DNA of 64,000 bases, from contig NZ_JAQEGR010000001.1 of NCBI RefSeq assembly GCF_027667425.1, forward strand, positions 186,001-250,000, in the 5' to 3' direction. Origin of the DNA: Fusicatenibacter saccharivorans. Lineage in GTDB: Bacteria; Bacillota; Clostridia; Lachnospirales; Lachnospiraceae. The position numbers and the translations under genes are program-made. Below, in pieces: positions 44,694 through 53,366 of the stretch. The notes beneath the pieces are model-generated. The model worked only from the letters and a program-made list of their open reading frames with translations, did not search any database and had not been told where the DNA came from. Numbering within the stretch: position 1 is the first letter of the stretch; each line of letters starts with the position of its first letter.

Positions 44694-44698
44694 TTTTT

Positions 44699-45346
44699 AT
44701 GAAACTTTATATCATACGCCACGGTGAAACTGCGTGGAACGTAGAAGGCAGACTGCAGGGCCAGACGGACACCGAGCTGAATGAGAACGGTGTCCGTCTG
44801 GCGAAAGTGACGGCGGAAGGACTGAAAAATATCCCGTTTGACCTTGGAATTTCCAGTCCACTGCGCCGCGCAAAGCACACGGCAGAGCTCGTCCTTGCGG
44901 GCAGAAATGTGCCGCTTACGACCGACGACCGCCTGATGGAGCTTTCCTTTGGCTCCTGGGAAGGGCTTGGATGCCGGGCAAACAATTTTGAGATTCCGTC
45001 TGAACACTTCGACGATTTTTACAGAGATCCGTTCCACTTCTGCCCGGCGGGAGACGGAGAGACGATCCAGGAAGTCTGCGACCGGGCAGAAGCGTTCTAT
45101 CATGAGCTGACTGCAAAACCGGAGCTCCAGGACAAGACGATCCTGATCGCCACCCACGGCTGCTGCATGCGTGCGCTGCTGCGCAATGTCTATGAAGACA
45201 AGAACGACTTCTGGCACGGCGGCGTGCCGTACAACTGTGCGGTCAGCATCATCGAAGTACAGAACGGTGTTTCCACGCTGCTTGCGGATAATAAAATCTA
45301 TTATGATCCGTCGGACTGCGTAAACTTTTATAAAGAAGTAAAATAA
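44699..45346 (+). CDS. Histidine phosphatase family protein
   Basis: The 215-residue protein has the branch-1 histidine phosphatase motif IIRHGETAWN (residues 5-14, phosphohistidine in RHG), the ISSPLRRAKHTAE arginine segment and the second catalytic histidine in IATHGCCMRALL. It belongs with phosphoglycerate mutase-like/CobC-like enzymes; the substrate is unknown. It starts 5 bases after pheT and is likely in the same transcript, then a terminator follows. Confidence 0.9.
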   Translation: MKLYIIRHGETAWNVEGRLQGQTDTELNENGVRLAKVTAEGLKNIPFDLGISSPLRRAKHTAELVLAGRNVPLTTDDRLMELSFGSWEGLGCRANNFEIPSEHFDDFYRDPFHFCPAGDGETIQEVCDRAEAFYHELTAKPELQDKTILIATHGCCMRALLRNVYEDKNDFWHGGVPYNCAVSIIEVQNGVSTLLADNKIYYDPSDCVNFYKEVK

Positions 45347-45357
45347 AAAATGATATT

Positions 45358-45405
45358 CAGAGGCAGACATAAAAGGAAAGTATTTCCCTTTGTGCCTGCC
45401 TCTTT
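45358..45405 (+). terminator. Terminator of the pheST operon
   Basis: AGAGGCAG and GGAAA (45359-45380) pair with TTTCC and CTGCCTCT (45383-45403). Confidence 0.85.
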
Positions 45406-45414
45406 AAATCGCGT

Positions 45415-45443
45415 TTGCCGTCTGACAGAAAGTGTGATACTAT
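45415..45443 (+). promoter_or_regulatory. Candidate promoter before the ferredoxin-type reductase
   Basis: TTGCCG (45415-45420) and TACTAT (45438-45443) are spaced by 17 bases. A leader of about 215 nt would follow. Confidence 0.45.
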
Positions 45444-45460
45444 AGAAATAACGGATTTTA

Positions 45461-45510
45461 ACACCAGTAGACAAGAAGTCCCCCGTTTCTGAAGCGGTGG
45501 GATGAATTGC
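45461..45510 (+). mobile_element. Possible IS200/IS605-type end remnant
   Basis: The stretch has an AAGAAGTCCCCC arm, a short hairpin (C-rich arm from 45479, GAAGCGGTGGG arm at 45491-45501) and a GATGAATTGC tail. This resembles the conserved right end of tnpB-type elements, as I remember it. No transposase or TnpB frame is present, so at most this is a relic or a small derivative element. Confidence 0.35.
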
Positions 45511-45547
45511 TAAAAGAAACATAACGGCATTGGCGGGCGGAGAGAAA

Positions 45548-45627
45548 TCGGTATCCTCCACTGACATGAGGTAAGTCACAGTCGAACTATTTTCGACATG
45601 TCAGACTCCGTGAAATACCGACTGTGA
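45548..45627 (+). repeat. Three-tier nested hairpin
   Basis: TCGGTAT/ATACCGA (45548-45554 and 45615-45621), CTGACATG/CATGTCAG (45561-45568 and 45597-45604) and GTCGAA/TTCGAC (45581-45586 and 45592-45597) are nested. An alternative 9-bp pair TCACAGTCG/CGACTGTGA (45576-45584 and 45619-45627) competes with them. It lies in the leader of the next gene. Confidence 0.7.
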
Positions 45628-45664
45628 GTTGAAACAATGAAAGCGAAAAAGGAGGAACATAAGT

Positions 45665-46690
45665 ATGTCCATGGTAACACTGGGAAGTACAGGAATCTGT
45701 GTAAACAAGAACGGCTTCGGCGCGCTGCCGGTACAGCGTGTCACGAAAGAAGACGCTGTTTATCTGCTGCGCAAAGCGTATGACGGAGGCATCCGCTTTT
45801 TTGATACCGCGCGTGCATACAGCGACAGCGAGGAAAAATTAGGCGCAGCGTTTGAGAAAATGCGTGAGAAGGTCTTTATCTCTACGAAGACGATGGCAAA
45901 GGATGTGGAGGGGTTCTGGAAGGATCTGGAGACAAGCCTTTCCCTTTTGAAGACGGATTACATCGATATCTATCAGTTCCACAATCCGTCCTTCTGTCCT
46001 AAGCCGGGAGATGGAACCGGCCTGTATGAGGCGATGCTGGAAGCAAAAGCACAGGGAAAAATCCGCCACATCGGTATCACGAACCACCGCATGAGCGTGG
46101 CAGAGGAGATCATCGAGTCCGGTCTTTACGAGACGCTGCAGTTCCCGTTCTGCTATCTGGCAACGGACCGTGAGAAAGCACTGGTACAGGGATGCAAAGA
46201 GAAAAATATCGGCTTTATCGCAATGAAAGCGCTCTCGGGCGGGCTGATCACAAACTCCGCGGCTGCATATGCTTTTGAAGATCAGTACGACAACGTGCTT
46301 CCGATCTGGGGCGTCCAGAGAGAAAAAGAGCTGGACGAGTTTTTAAGCTACATTGCCTGTCCGCCTGCCATGACGGATGAAATCAAGACGATCATCGAGA
46401 AAGACCAGAAAGAGCTCTCCGGCAACTTCTGCCGCGGCTGCGGTTACTGTATGCCATGTCCGGCAGGCATTGAGATTAACACCTGCGCGCGCATGAGCCT
46501 GCTTCTGCGCCGTTCCCCGTCCGCCAACCAGCTCACCGAGCGCGGCCAGGCGATGATGAAGAAAATCGAAGGTTGTCTCCACTGCGGCGCCTGCATGAAG
46601 AAATGTCCCTACGGTCTGAATACGCCGAAGCTTCTCGAAGAGAACTACGAAGATTATAAAAATGTACTGGCAGGAAAAACACTGGTATGA
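45665..46690 (+). CDS. Aldo/keto reductase with C-terminal 4Fe-4S ferredoxin domain
   Basis: The 341-residue protein combines an AKR barrel (catalytic Asp and Tyr in FFDTARAYSDSE, Lys in ISTKTMA, His in IYQFHNP) with two [4Fe-4S] motifs, CRGCGYCMPCP and CLHCGACMKKCPYG, near 256-320. This fused class is common in Clostridia and its electron partner is probably ferredoxin. The ATG follows AAAGGAGGAAC. Its stop overlaps the start of the AEC transporter, so the two are coupled. Confidence 0.9.
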   Translation: MSMVTLGSTGICVNKNGFGALPVQRVTKEDAVYLLRKAYDGGIRFFDTARAYSDSEEKLGAAFEKMREKVFISTKTMAKDVEGFWKDLETSLSLLKTDYIDIYQFHNPSFCPKPGDGTGLYEAMLEAKAQGKIRHIGITNHRMSVAEEIIESGLYETLQFPFCYLATDREKALVQGCKEKNIGFIAMKALSGGLITNSAAAYAFEDQYDNVLPIWGVQREKELDEFLSYIACPPAMTDEIKTIIEKDQKELSGNFCRGCGYCMPCPAGIEINTCARMSLLLRRSPSANQLTERGQAMMKKIEGCLHCGACMKKCPYGLNTPKLLEENYEDYKNVLAGKTLV

Positions 46691-47631
46691 GTAATCTGAT
46701 CTTCAGCCTGAACGCGACGATGCCGATCTTCCTGACAATGATTTTGGGACTTTTCTTTCGAAAGGTTGGTATTCTGGACGAATCGTTCACAGGCAAAATG
46801 AACAAATTTGTGTTTAAAATCGCACTCCCGGTGCTGCTGTTCCAGGACCTGTCGGATTCTGATTTCTCCGCTGTGTGGGATATCAAATTCGTTCTGTTCT
46901 GCTTCTTTGCAACACTGCTCTCAATTCTTGCGGTATGGGGACTTTCCCATCTCTTAAAAGAGAGAAGTGCAAGAGGCGAATTTATCCAGGCGGCGTACCG
47001 GAGCAGTGCGGCGATCCTTGGTATTGCCTTTATCCAGAATATCTACGGAAATTCCGGCATGGCGCCGCTGATGATCATCAGCAGTGTGCCGCTGTATAAT
47101 ATCATGGCGGTTGTCGTTCTTGCGGTATTCGGTCCGGAACGGGAGGAGATCACGGCAGATTTTGTGAAAAAGACGGCGAAAAATATCGTGACAAACCCGA
47201 TTATCCTCGGGATCGTTGCAGGACTTCTCTGGTCGGTGCTTCGCATTCCAAAGCCGGTGATTCTGCAGAAAACGGTGCAGAATATTGCGGTACTTGCAAC
47301 GCCGCTCGGCCTGATTGCGATGGGTGCGTCGTTTGAGGCAAAGAGCGCGGCAAAGAATATCCGGCCGTCGATTGCTGCAGCTGCGATTAAGCTGGTCGGT
47401 CTTGCAGCTGTCTTTCTGCCGATCGCCGTGATACTTGGCTTCCGTCAGGAAAAATTGGTGGCAATCCTTGTGATGCTGGGTTCCGCAACGACGGTGAGCA
47501 GTTTTATCATGGCGAAAAATATGGGTCATGAGGGAAGTCTGACGGCAAACACCGTTATGCTCACAACGTGCGGCAGTGCCTTTACGCTGACGTTCTGGCT
47601 GTATCTGATGAAAACGCTGGCGTTTATCTAA
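46687..47631 (+). CDS. AEC family transporter
   Basis: This 314-residue membrane protein belongs to the auxin efflux carrier (AEC) family, whose bacterial members often carry organic acids such as malate. About ten hydrophobic segments occur, with the LIFSLNATMPIFLTMILGLF start and a mid-protein loop splitting two five-helix halves. Overlap (ATGA) with the ferredoxin-type reductase suggests that it moves the substrate or product of that enzyme. A terminator follows. Confidence 0.88.
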   Translation: MSNLIFSLNATMPIFLTMILGLFFRKVGILDESFTGKMNKFVFKIALPVLLFQDLSDSDFSAVWDIKFVLFCFFATLLSILAVWGLSHLLKERSARGEFIQAAYRSSAAILGIAFIQNIYGNSGMAPLMIISSVPLYNIMAVVVLAVFGPEREEITADFVKKTAKNIVTNPIILGIVAGLLWSVLRIPKPVILQKTVQNIAVLATPLGLIAMGASFEAKSAAKNIRPSIAAAAIKLVGLAAVFLPIAVILGFRQEKLVAILVMLGSATTVSSFIMAKNMGHEGSLTANTVMLTTCGSAFTLTFWLYLMKTLAFI

Positions 47632-47668
47632 CCGGATTGCGAATATCCGCTTTGATTTTCAGTACACC

Positions 47669-47705
47669 AAAAGCGTGTCCGGGATTTTGTCCGGGCACGC
47701 TTTTA
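47669..47705 (+). terminator. Terminator after the AEC transporter
   Basis: AAAAGCGTGTCCGGG pairs with CCGGGCACGCTTTT around ATTTTGT. Confidence 0.85.
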
Positions 47706-47738
47706 TCAATCATAAAAATCAGAAAAAGAGGGAAAAGA

Positions 47739-49541
47739 ATGGACTTCAAAAATGCGGTCAAAGCATTACAGATTGGAAAAAAGGAAGGAAAAAAATTCCG
47801 CCTTTCTACGGAATTTGGGAAAAATCCGGAAGAAGAGCTCCCGTTTCCGGAATATCCGCGTCCGCAGATGCGCCGGGAAAACTGGACAAATCTGAACGGA
47901 TGGTGGGAGTATGCGTTCACGGAAACGCAGAAAATGCCAAAACAGCGGGACGGAAAAATTCTCGTTCCGTTTTCCCCGGAGTGCGATGCGTCCGGCGTGA
48001 AGCGGCAGCTGCTTCCAAAAGAATATCTGTGGTACTTCCGCACGATTCAGCTTCCCAAAATTCCTGCCGGAAAACGGCTGCTGCTGCAGTTCGGCGCCGT
48101 GGATCAGGATGCGGTAATTTACTGCAACGGAAAGCGTGCCGGAGGCCATCTCGGCGGGTATCTTTCTTTTTCAGTGGATCTTACGCCGTATCTCAAAACG
48201 GGAGAGAACGAGCTTGCCGTCAAGGTGCGCGATGAGACGGACACGGACTGGAAGGGCCGCGGAAAGCAGAGCCTTACCCCGGGCGGCATGTTTTACACCG
48301 CGCAGAGCGGCATCTGGCAGAGCGTCTGGATGGAATGGGTGCCGGAGACGTATCTGGAACGCATCGTGATCACGCCGGAATATGATACGGCGAGCGTAAA
48401 AGTACGGGTTTTCCTCAACGGACCGGATGCGGGACTGACGAAAAAAATTACGGTGCGGGAGAGCGAAGCGCCGGATGCGAAGGTGATCTGCGTCCGGGAG
48501 ACGAGAGAAAACGAGGCGGAGCTGATTCTCGGTAATTTTGCAGGCTGGAGCCCGGAACATCCGCATCTCTATGGGGTTTCCATTGAAGCGGGAGAAGACC
48601 GCATCGAGAGTTATTTCGGCATGCGCAAATTCGGCATTGGAAAAGATGAGAAAGGAATCACGCGTCTTCTCTTAAACGGAAAGCCGTATTTCCAGAACGG
48701 TGTCCTCGACCAGGGTTATTGGCCGGAAAGCTTCTACACGCCGCCGTCCGATGAGGCGATGGTTTATGACATTAAGACGGCCAAACGCCTCGGTTTCAAT
48801 ATGATCCGGAAACACCTGAAAGTTGAGTGCGCAAGATGGTATTCCCACTGCGACCATATCGGTATGCTGGTGTGGCAGGATATGATCAACGGCGGCGGCC
48901 GGTCGATTCAGACGTTCCTTTTGTACCTTCCGACCGTACTGCCGTTTGTGACAACGGAATTCAGGGATAACTGTTATCCGCTCTTTTCGCGGACCTCAAA
49001 AACGGGAAGAGAGTGGTGGAAGCGGGAGTGCCGCGAGACGGTTCATCAGCTTTACAATGCACCGTGCGTGTCGCTCTGGGTTCTGTTCAACGAGGGATGG
49101 GGACAGTTTGATGCCAGGGAGATGACAGAAATGGTGCGCGCTCTCGATCCGACGCGGCAGATCGACCACGCGAGCGGCTGGTACGATCAGGGAGCGGGGG
49201 ACATCAAGAGCCTTCACAATTACTTTCGTCCGTTAAAAGTAAAACCGGAGGAGCGCGCGTTTGCTTTTTCTGAATACGGCGGCTATACGTATCCGGTACA
49301 GGAGCATCTCTACTCCGAAAAATCGTTCGGCTACCGCACGTACCAGAACCAGACACAGTACCAGAAAGCGATGAATGCACTGGCAGAAAAGATAAGAGAA
49401 CTCACAGAACAGGGACTTGCCGCAGCAGTCTACACACAGCTTACCGATGTCGAGGAGGAGTCGAACGGCATCCTTACGTATGACCGGAAGGTATGCAAAT
49501 GGGAACCACAGGAGGCAAAAGATTTTTGCTCAAAAGAATAA
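47739..49541 (+). CDS. Glycoside hydrolase family 2 (beta-galactosidase/glucuronidase-like)
   Basis: The 600-residue cytosolic protein shows the GH2 plan: a sugar-binding jelly roll (about 40-190), an immunoglobulin-like domain, and a barrel with Glu452 as acid/base (LFNEGWG) and Glu512 as probable nucleophile (FSEYGGY). No signal peptide is seen. It is shorter than LacZ, near the length of beta-glucuronidases. Substrate is not clear. ATG 47739 follows AGAGGGAAAAG; the open frame back to 47568 overlaps the transporter gene. Confidence 0.88.
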   Translation: MDFKNAVKALQIGKKEGKKFRLSTEFGKNPEEELPFPEYPRPQMRRENWTNLNGWWEYAFTETQKMPKQRDGKILVPFSPECDASGVKRQLLPKEYLWYFRTIQLPKIPAGKRLLLQFGAVDQDAVIYCNGKRAGGHLGGYLSFSVDLTPYLKTGENELAVKVRDETDTDWKGRGKQSLTPGGMFYTAQSGIWQSVWMEWVPETYLERIVITPEYDTASVKVRVFLNGPDAGLTKKITVRESEAPDAKVICVRETRENEAELILGNFAGWSPEHPHLYGVSIEAGEDRIESYFGMRKFGIGKDEKGITRLLLNGKPYFQNGVLDQGYWPESFYTPPSDEAMVYDIKTAKRLGFNMIRKHLKVECARWYSHCDHIGMLVWQDMINGGGRSIQTFLLYLPTVLPFVTTEFRDNCYPLFSRTSKTGREWWKRECRETVHQLYNAPCVSLWVLFNEGWGQFDAREMTEMVRALDPTRQIDHASGWYDQGAGDIKSLHNYFRPLKVKPEERAFAFSEYGGYTYPVQEHLYSEKSFGYRTYQNQTQYQKAMNALAEKIRELTEQGLAAAVYTQLTDVEEESNGILTYDRKVCKWEPQEAKDFCSKE

Positions 49542-49557
49542 TTTGGTAAAATTTTTG

Positions 49558-49586
49558 TTGACAAAGTGAGGATAAGTTGCTAATAT
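49558..49586 (+). promoter_or_regulatory. Promoter of ilvN
   Basis: TTGACA (49558-49563) and TAATAT (49581-49586) with 17-base spacing. Confidence 0.8.
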
Positions 49587-49656
49587 ATTGGATAAGGCGT
49601 TGGAAGTTGTAAGAAATTGCTGAAAATCCGCGGCGCCTGCGGATGGAGGAAAGTTG

Positions 49657-50169
49657 GTGTTTATGGAACAGAAAAGAACATTATCCCTGCTGGTGGATAA
49701 TACGCCGGGACTTTTAAGCAGAGTAGCTGGTCTTTTCAGCCGACGCGGATACAATATCGAGACGATCACCGCCGGTGTGACAGCAGACCCGCGATACACA
49801 AGAATGACTGTTGTTCTGTACTGCAGTGATGAAATGATTCTGGAGCAGATCAAAAAACAGCTGGCAAAACTTGTCGATGTGCGGGATATCAAAGAGCTGA
49901 AGCCGGACGAGAGTGTCAGACGAGAGCTGATGCTGGTCAAAATCCGTGTGAATGAAAATGAACGCCGCAATGTCATCGCCATCTCCGATGTCTTCCGTGG
50001 AAGAATCGTGGATGTGGGACAGGAAAGCCTGATTGTAGAGCTGACCGGAAACCAGTCAAAGCTCGAAGGGTTCCTGAATCTGGTACAGGGATACGAAATC
50101 CTGGAACTGGCCAGAACAGGAGTGACAGGACTCTCCAGAGGAGCCCACGATGTGCGTTACCTCGATTAA
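49657..50169 (+). CDS. ilvN: Acetolactate synthase small (regulatory) subunit
   Basis: IlvN carries the ACT domain that gives valine feedback control to acetolactate synthase. The protein of about 170 residues has the ACT signature SLLVDNTPGLLSRVAGLFSRRGYNI (read in parts) and the C-terminal half with IVELTGNQSKLEGFLNL. The GTG at 49657 lies seven bases after GGAGG; ATG 49663 two codons on is a close alternative. No large subunit (ilvB) lies next to it; ilvC follows. Confidence 0.93.
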   Translation: MFMEQKRTLSLLVDNTPGLLSRVAGLFSRRGYNIETITAGVTADPRYTRMTVVLYCSDEMILEQIKKQLAKLVDVRDIKELKPDESVRRELMLVKIRVNENERRNVIAISDVFRGRIVDVGQESLIVELTGNQSKLEGFLNLVQGYEILELARTGVTGLSRGAHDVRYLD

Positions 50170-50274
50170 CGCAGATCACATTACATACGTTTGCTAGAGG
50201 AATGAAATTTTTGTATAGAAAAGTTCATTTCCCTGACAAACAGCAAAAGGCAGAAATGCTTTTCGCTGTATAAA

Positions 50275-50310
50275 TTGACCGACCTGCCGCCGGTCAAGAC
50301 ATTCTATATA
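50275..50310 (+). promoter_or_regulatory. Palindromic element in the ilvC leader
   Basis: TTGACCG and CGGTCAA (50275-50297) form a 7-bp inverted repeat, just after a CAGC/GCTG hairpin near 50241-50268. It sits 30 bases before the ilvC start and could be an operator or an RNA hairpin. Confidence 0.35.
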
Positions 50311-50327
50311 TTATGGAGGAAAATAAA

Positions 50328-51347
50328 ATGGCAGCAAGACTTTTTTATCAGGAAGATTGTAATCTCTCTTTACTGGAAGGCAAAAAAATCGCAATTATCG
50401 GCTACGGAAGCCAGGGACATGCTCATGCACTGAACCTGAAAGATTCCGGCTGTGATGTTATTATTGGACTTTATGAAGGCAGCAAATCCTGGGCAAAAGC
50501 AGAGGCACAGGGATTCAAAGTATACACCGCTGCTGAGGCTGCAAAACAGGCTGATATCATCATGATCCTGATCAACGATGAGAAACAGGCTGCAATGTAC
50601 AAAAAAGATATCGAGCCAAACCTGGAAGAGGGCAACATGCTGATGTTCGCTCATGGTTTCGCTATCCACTTCGGACAGATCGTACCTCCGAAGAACGTAG
50701 ATGTAGCTATGATCGCTCCGAAAGCACCTGGCCACACAGTAAGAAGCGAGTATCAGGCTGGCAAAGGAACTCCTTGCCTGGTTGCTGTTGAGCAGGATTA
50801 CACCGGAAAAGCTCTGGACAGAGCACTGGCTTACGGCCTTGGAATCGGCGGAGCAAGAGCTGGTCTTCTGGAGACAACCTTCAGAACTGAGACCGAAACA
50901 GACCTGTTCGGTGAGCAGGCAGTTCTCTGCGGCGGTGTATGCGCCCTGATGCAGGCTGGATTTGAGACTCTGTGCGAGGCTGGATACGACCCAAGAAACG
51001 CATACTTCGAGTGCATCCATGAGATGAAACTGATCGTAGACCTGATCTATCAGTCGGGATTCTCCGGAATGAGATACTCCATCTCCAACACAGCCGAGTA
51101 CGGCGATTACATCACCGGACCGAAGATCATCACAGAAGAAACCAAGAAGACCATGAAGAAGATCCTTTCCGATATCCAGGATGGTACTTTCGCAAAAGAC
51201 TTCCTTCTGGATATGTCCCCAGCAGGCGGACAGGCTCACTTCCGTGCAATGAGAAGAAAAGCTGCAGAGCATCCGTCAGAGAAAGTCGGAGAAGAAGTCA
51301 GAAAACTGTACAGCTGGAGCAACGAGGACAAACTGATCAACAACTAA
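50328..51347 (+). CDS. ilvC: Ketol-acid reductoisomerase
   Basis: IlvC converts acetolactate to dihydroxyisovalerate in valine and leucine synthesis. The 339-residue class I enzyme has the dinucleotide motif GYGSQGHAHALNLKDSG near 30-46, HGFAIHFGQIVPP, APKAPGHTVR and the metal-site ETTFRTETETDLFGEQ. ATG 50328 follows TATGGAGGAAA; ATG 50313 lies inside that ribosome site. It is followed by a terminator. Confidence 0.97.
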   Translation: MAARLFYQEDCNLSLLEGKKIAIIGYGSQGHAHALNLKDSGCDVIIGLYEGSKSWAKAEAQGFKVYTAAEAAKQADIIMILINDEKQAAMYKKDIEPNLEEGNMLMFAHGFAIHFGQIVPPKNVDVAMIAPKAPGHTVRSEYQAGKGTPCLVAVEQDYTGKALDRALAYGLGIGGARAGLLETTFRTETETDLFGEQAVLCGGVCALMQAGFETLCEAGYDPRNAYFECIHEMKLIVDLIYQSGFSGMRYSISNTAEYGDYITGPKIITEETKKTMKKILSDIQDGTFAKDFLLDMSPAGGQAHFRAMRRKAAEHPSEKVGEEVRKLYSWSNEDKLINN

Positions 51348-51374
51348 TCGGTTTGCTGTCAAATGATCCATATC

Positions 51375-51407
51375 GGGAGGCTGCCTTTGCGGGCAGTCTC
51401 CTTTTTT
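51375..51407 (+). terminator. Terminator after ilvC
   Basis: GGGAGGCTGCC (51375-51385) pairs with GGGCAGTCTCC (51391-51401), then six T. Confidence 0.85.
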
Positions 51408-51428
51408 CGTTCTATCGTTTTATCATAG

Positions 51429-51490
51429 AAAAAACACTTCCGCGCCATGCATATCCCCCAATATGATAGGGCGCGGAAGTGTTATCTTTT
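51429..51490 (-). terminator. Terminator after the Spo0A-C-like gene
   Basis: AACACTTCCGCGCC (51433-51446) pairs with 51470-51483 (GGCGCGGAAGTGTT); on the minus strand a T-run follows. Confidence 0.8.
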
Positions 51491-51504
51491 CTGTATTCGT
51501 TTTT

Positions 51505-51861
51505 TTATGCCTCCTGACGACAGGCAGGAAAAGCACGGTAGTATTTGATATAAGAACTTAAAATATCAAAAAATTCGGAATTGGTCGGTTTTGTCAGAAC
51601 CGGATGCACAGAAAGCGAAAAGAGCAGATCACGGTTTCCGCGGGTCCAGCAGACGGAAATAGCGGTGCGGATGTCTCGTTCGACGCAGGAGGACGATACC
51701 TGAAACGTTTGCGCGATCTTTGGGTACAGCGTTTTGCTGACCCGAAGGAGATAATCTTCGTCTTCCATGCATAAAGCGATACCATAGGCGAGATAGCGAA
51801 ATCCGCGGTATTTTGCACCAATTCCTAAAGAGTGTAGTAGAAAGTAAATTTCAGTTTCCAT
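51505..51861 (-). CDS. Stand-alone Spo0A C-terminal (DNA-binding) domain protein
   Basis: The 118-residue protein consists of one Spo0A-type effector domain: LGIGAKYRGFRYLAYGIALCM, LYPKIAQTFQVSSSCVERDIRTAI and KPTNSEFFDIL match the family's helix-turn-helix and closing helix. Spo0A itself is about 265 residues with an N-terminal receiver domain; none is present here and the frame begins at ATG 51861 behind AAGGAGAC. It may bind 0A-box DNA without phosphorylation control. A CGTCGAA, one base off the 0A box, lies upstream at 51973. Confidence 0.85.
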   Translation of the reverse strand: METEIYFLLHSLGIGAKYRGFRYLAYGIALCMEDEDYLLRVSKTLYPKIAQTFQVSSSCVERDIRTAISVCWTRGNRDLLFSLSVHPVLTKPTNSEFFDILSSYIKYYRAFPACRQEA

Positions 51862-52084
51862 TACGATGTCTCCTTTTATTCAGTTTTTACATAGTCTTTG
51901 CAGACGGGCATGCCAGAGGTGAAAGTTTGTATGGCATACGATTTTCCCCTTTCACTTATGATACGTGGAAAACGTCGAAAAATTACATATTCAGAAAGAA
52001 AAAGTGACAATATAGTAAAATAAAAGAGAATATGACACGAAATAAAGAAATGAATGTAATGAAACGGGAGAGGGAAAAATAACA

Positions 52085-52113
52085 TTGATTTTTCAGAAGT
52101 TCGCTGGTATAAT
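52085..52113 (+). promoter_or_regulatory. Promoter of tRNA-Pro
   Basis: TTGATT (52085-52090) and TATAAT (52108-52113) with 17-base spacing and a TG-like extension. Confidence 0.8.
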
Positions 52114-52126
52114 GAAAACATGATTA

Positions 52127-52200
52127 CGGGGTATGGCGTAGCTTGGTAGCGCGCACGGCTGGGGGCCGTGAGGTCGCAGGTTCAAATCCTGTTGCCCCGA
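52127..52200 (+). tRNA. tRNA-Pro (anticodon GGG)
   Basis: The 74-nt sequence folds as a cloverleaf: acceptor CGGGGTA with TGCCCCG, a D-arm with GTAGCTTGGTAGC, an anticodon stem CACGG/CCGTG with loop CTGGGGG (anticodon GGG), and a T-arm with GGTTCAAATCC. The 3' CCA is not encoded. Confidence 0.95.
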
Positions 52201-52203
52201 TCG

Positions 52204-52238
52204 GTAAGAGTGTCGTTTTACGGCACTTTTTTTCTTAC
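52204..52238 (+). terminator. Terminator after tRNA-Pro
   Basis: AGTGTCG (52209-52215) pairs with CGGCACT (52221-52227), followed by seven T. Confidence 0.75.
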
Positions 52239-52295
52239 GGACAAAGACGTGTGCGGAAGAAAAATGAATTGCGCAGAAAAAACAGGGAGGAAGTT

Positions 52296-53324
52296 ATGGG
52301 GAAAGTAACGATACAGAGTATGGCAAAGGAGCTGGGACTGTCCCGGAATACGGTTGCCATGGCATTAAAGGATGATCCGAAGGTAGCTCCGGTGACGCGG
52401 GAGAGAGTTCTTCGGATGGCGAAAAGAAATGGCTATCTGGGCGAAAATGTATATGTGGAAGAAGTTCGGGCACCGCAGGAGAAGCATTACAATATTATGG
52501 TTCTGCGTACGCGGGATGCCGCTGTTTATTGGGACCGTGTCGTGAGCGGCATCTCCGAGGAGGCGAGCCTCAATAACTGTCAGACGCGCGTTGCGGTCGT
52601 GACGGAGCGGGAGGAGGAGAACGGCATTCTGCCGCTCGGCCTGAATGAAAATATCGATGCGATCTTCTGCATTAAAATGCTGCCGCCGGAATATATGCAG
52701 AAACTGGTAAATCTGGGTTACCGCATCTTTCAGCTCGACCATTACTGCGGCATCGAACAGCGGCCGATGGGCGATATCGTGCGTGTGGACGGTGTGCAGC
52801 CGGTGAGTCTTCTGACGTCCCATCTGATCGGGCAGGGCATGACGCGGATCGGTTTCCTAAGTGAGCACAGCAGCACGTATGAGTCGATGCATGACCGGTA
52901 TGTCGGTTTCCTTGCAGCGATGGAACAGGCGGGCATTCCGCTCGATGAGGAGCTTGTGCGCCCCAATATGGAGAGCGATCATTTTTATTACCCGGAAAAT
53001 TTTGACAAGATTGTGGCGAGCTACGATACACTGCCGGAAGCGATTGTCTGCGGCAACGATATGATCGCCAAAAGATTGACAGAATCCTTCCGGAAAATCG
53101 GCGTGCGCGTGCCGGAGGATGTGGCACTGACCGGATTTGATGATGATGAGGACCGGATGCTGTATCCGTTCTTCTCAACCGTTCATGTCGATACGAAGTG
53201 GCTTGGCCGCCGTATGGTGCATGAATTTTTATGGCGGGAGGAGCACCCGGAAGCGCCGAAAGAACGGATTCTCGTTTCGGGGGAGGTTGTGGTGCGCCGT
53301 TCCTCGTGCAAGCGCCAGGGATAG
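52296..53324 (+). CDS. LacI family transcriptional regulator
   Basis: The 342-residue repressor has the helix-turn-helix VTIQSMAKELGLSRNTVAMAL near residues 4-24 and an effector domain with GIRVPEDV-like VRVPEDVALTGFDDDE near the end. The N-terminal two-thirds is typical for sugar-responsive regulators. The gene starts behind CAGGGAGG, after the tRNA terminator. Two operator-like repeats and a damaged sugar-binding protein gene follow, suggesting it once controlled a sugar importer. Confidence 0.9.
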   Translation: MGKVTIQSMAKELGLSRNTVAMALKDDPKVAPVTRERVLRMAKRNGYLGENVYVEEVRAPQEKHYNIMVLRTRDAAVYWDRVVSGISEEASLNNCQTRVAVVTEREEENGILPLGLNENIDAIFCIKMLPPEYMQKLVNLGYRIFQLDHYCGIEQRPMGDIVRVDGVQPVSLLTSHLIGQGMTRIGFLSEHSSTYESMHDRYVGFLAAMEQAGIPLDEELVRPNMESDHFYYPENFDKIVASYDTLPEAIVCGNDMIAKRLTESFRKIGVRVPEDVALTGFDDDEDRMLYPFFSTVHVDTKWLGRRMVHEFLWREEHPEAPKERILVSGEVVVRRSSCKRQG

Positions 53325-53366
53325 AAAGAAATAGAAAAAACAGGAAAAAGTGAACAAAGAAAGAAA

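Noticed and set aside
45592..45598. TTCGACA as a Spo0A box before the ferredoxin-type reductase
   Set aside because: It is one arm of the nested hairpin, and the gene has no sporulation context.
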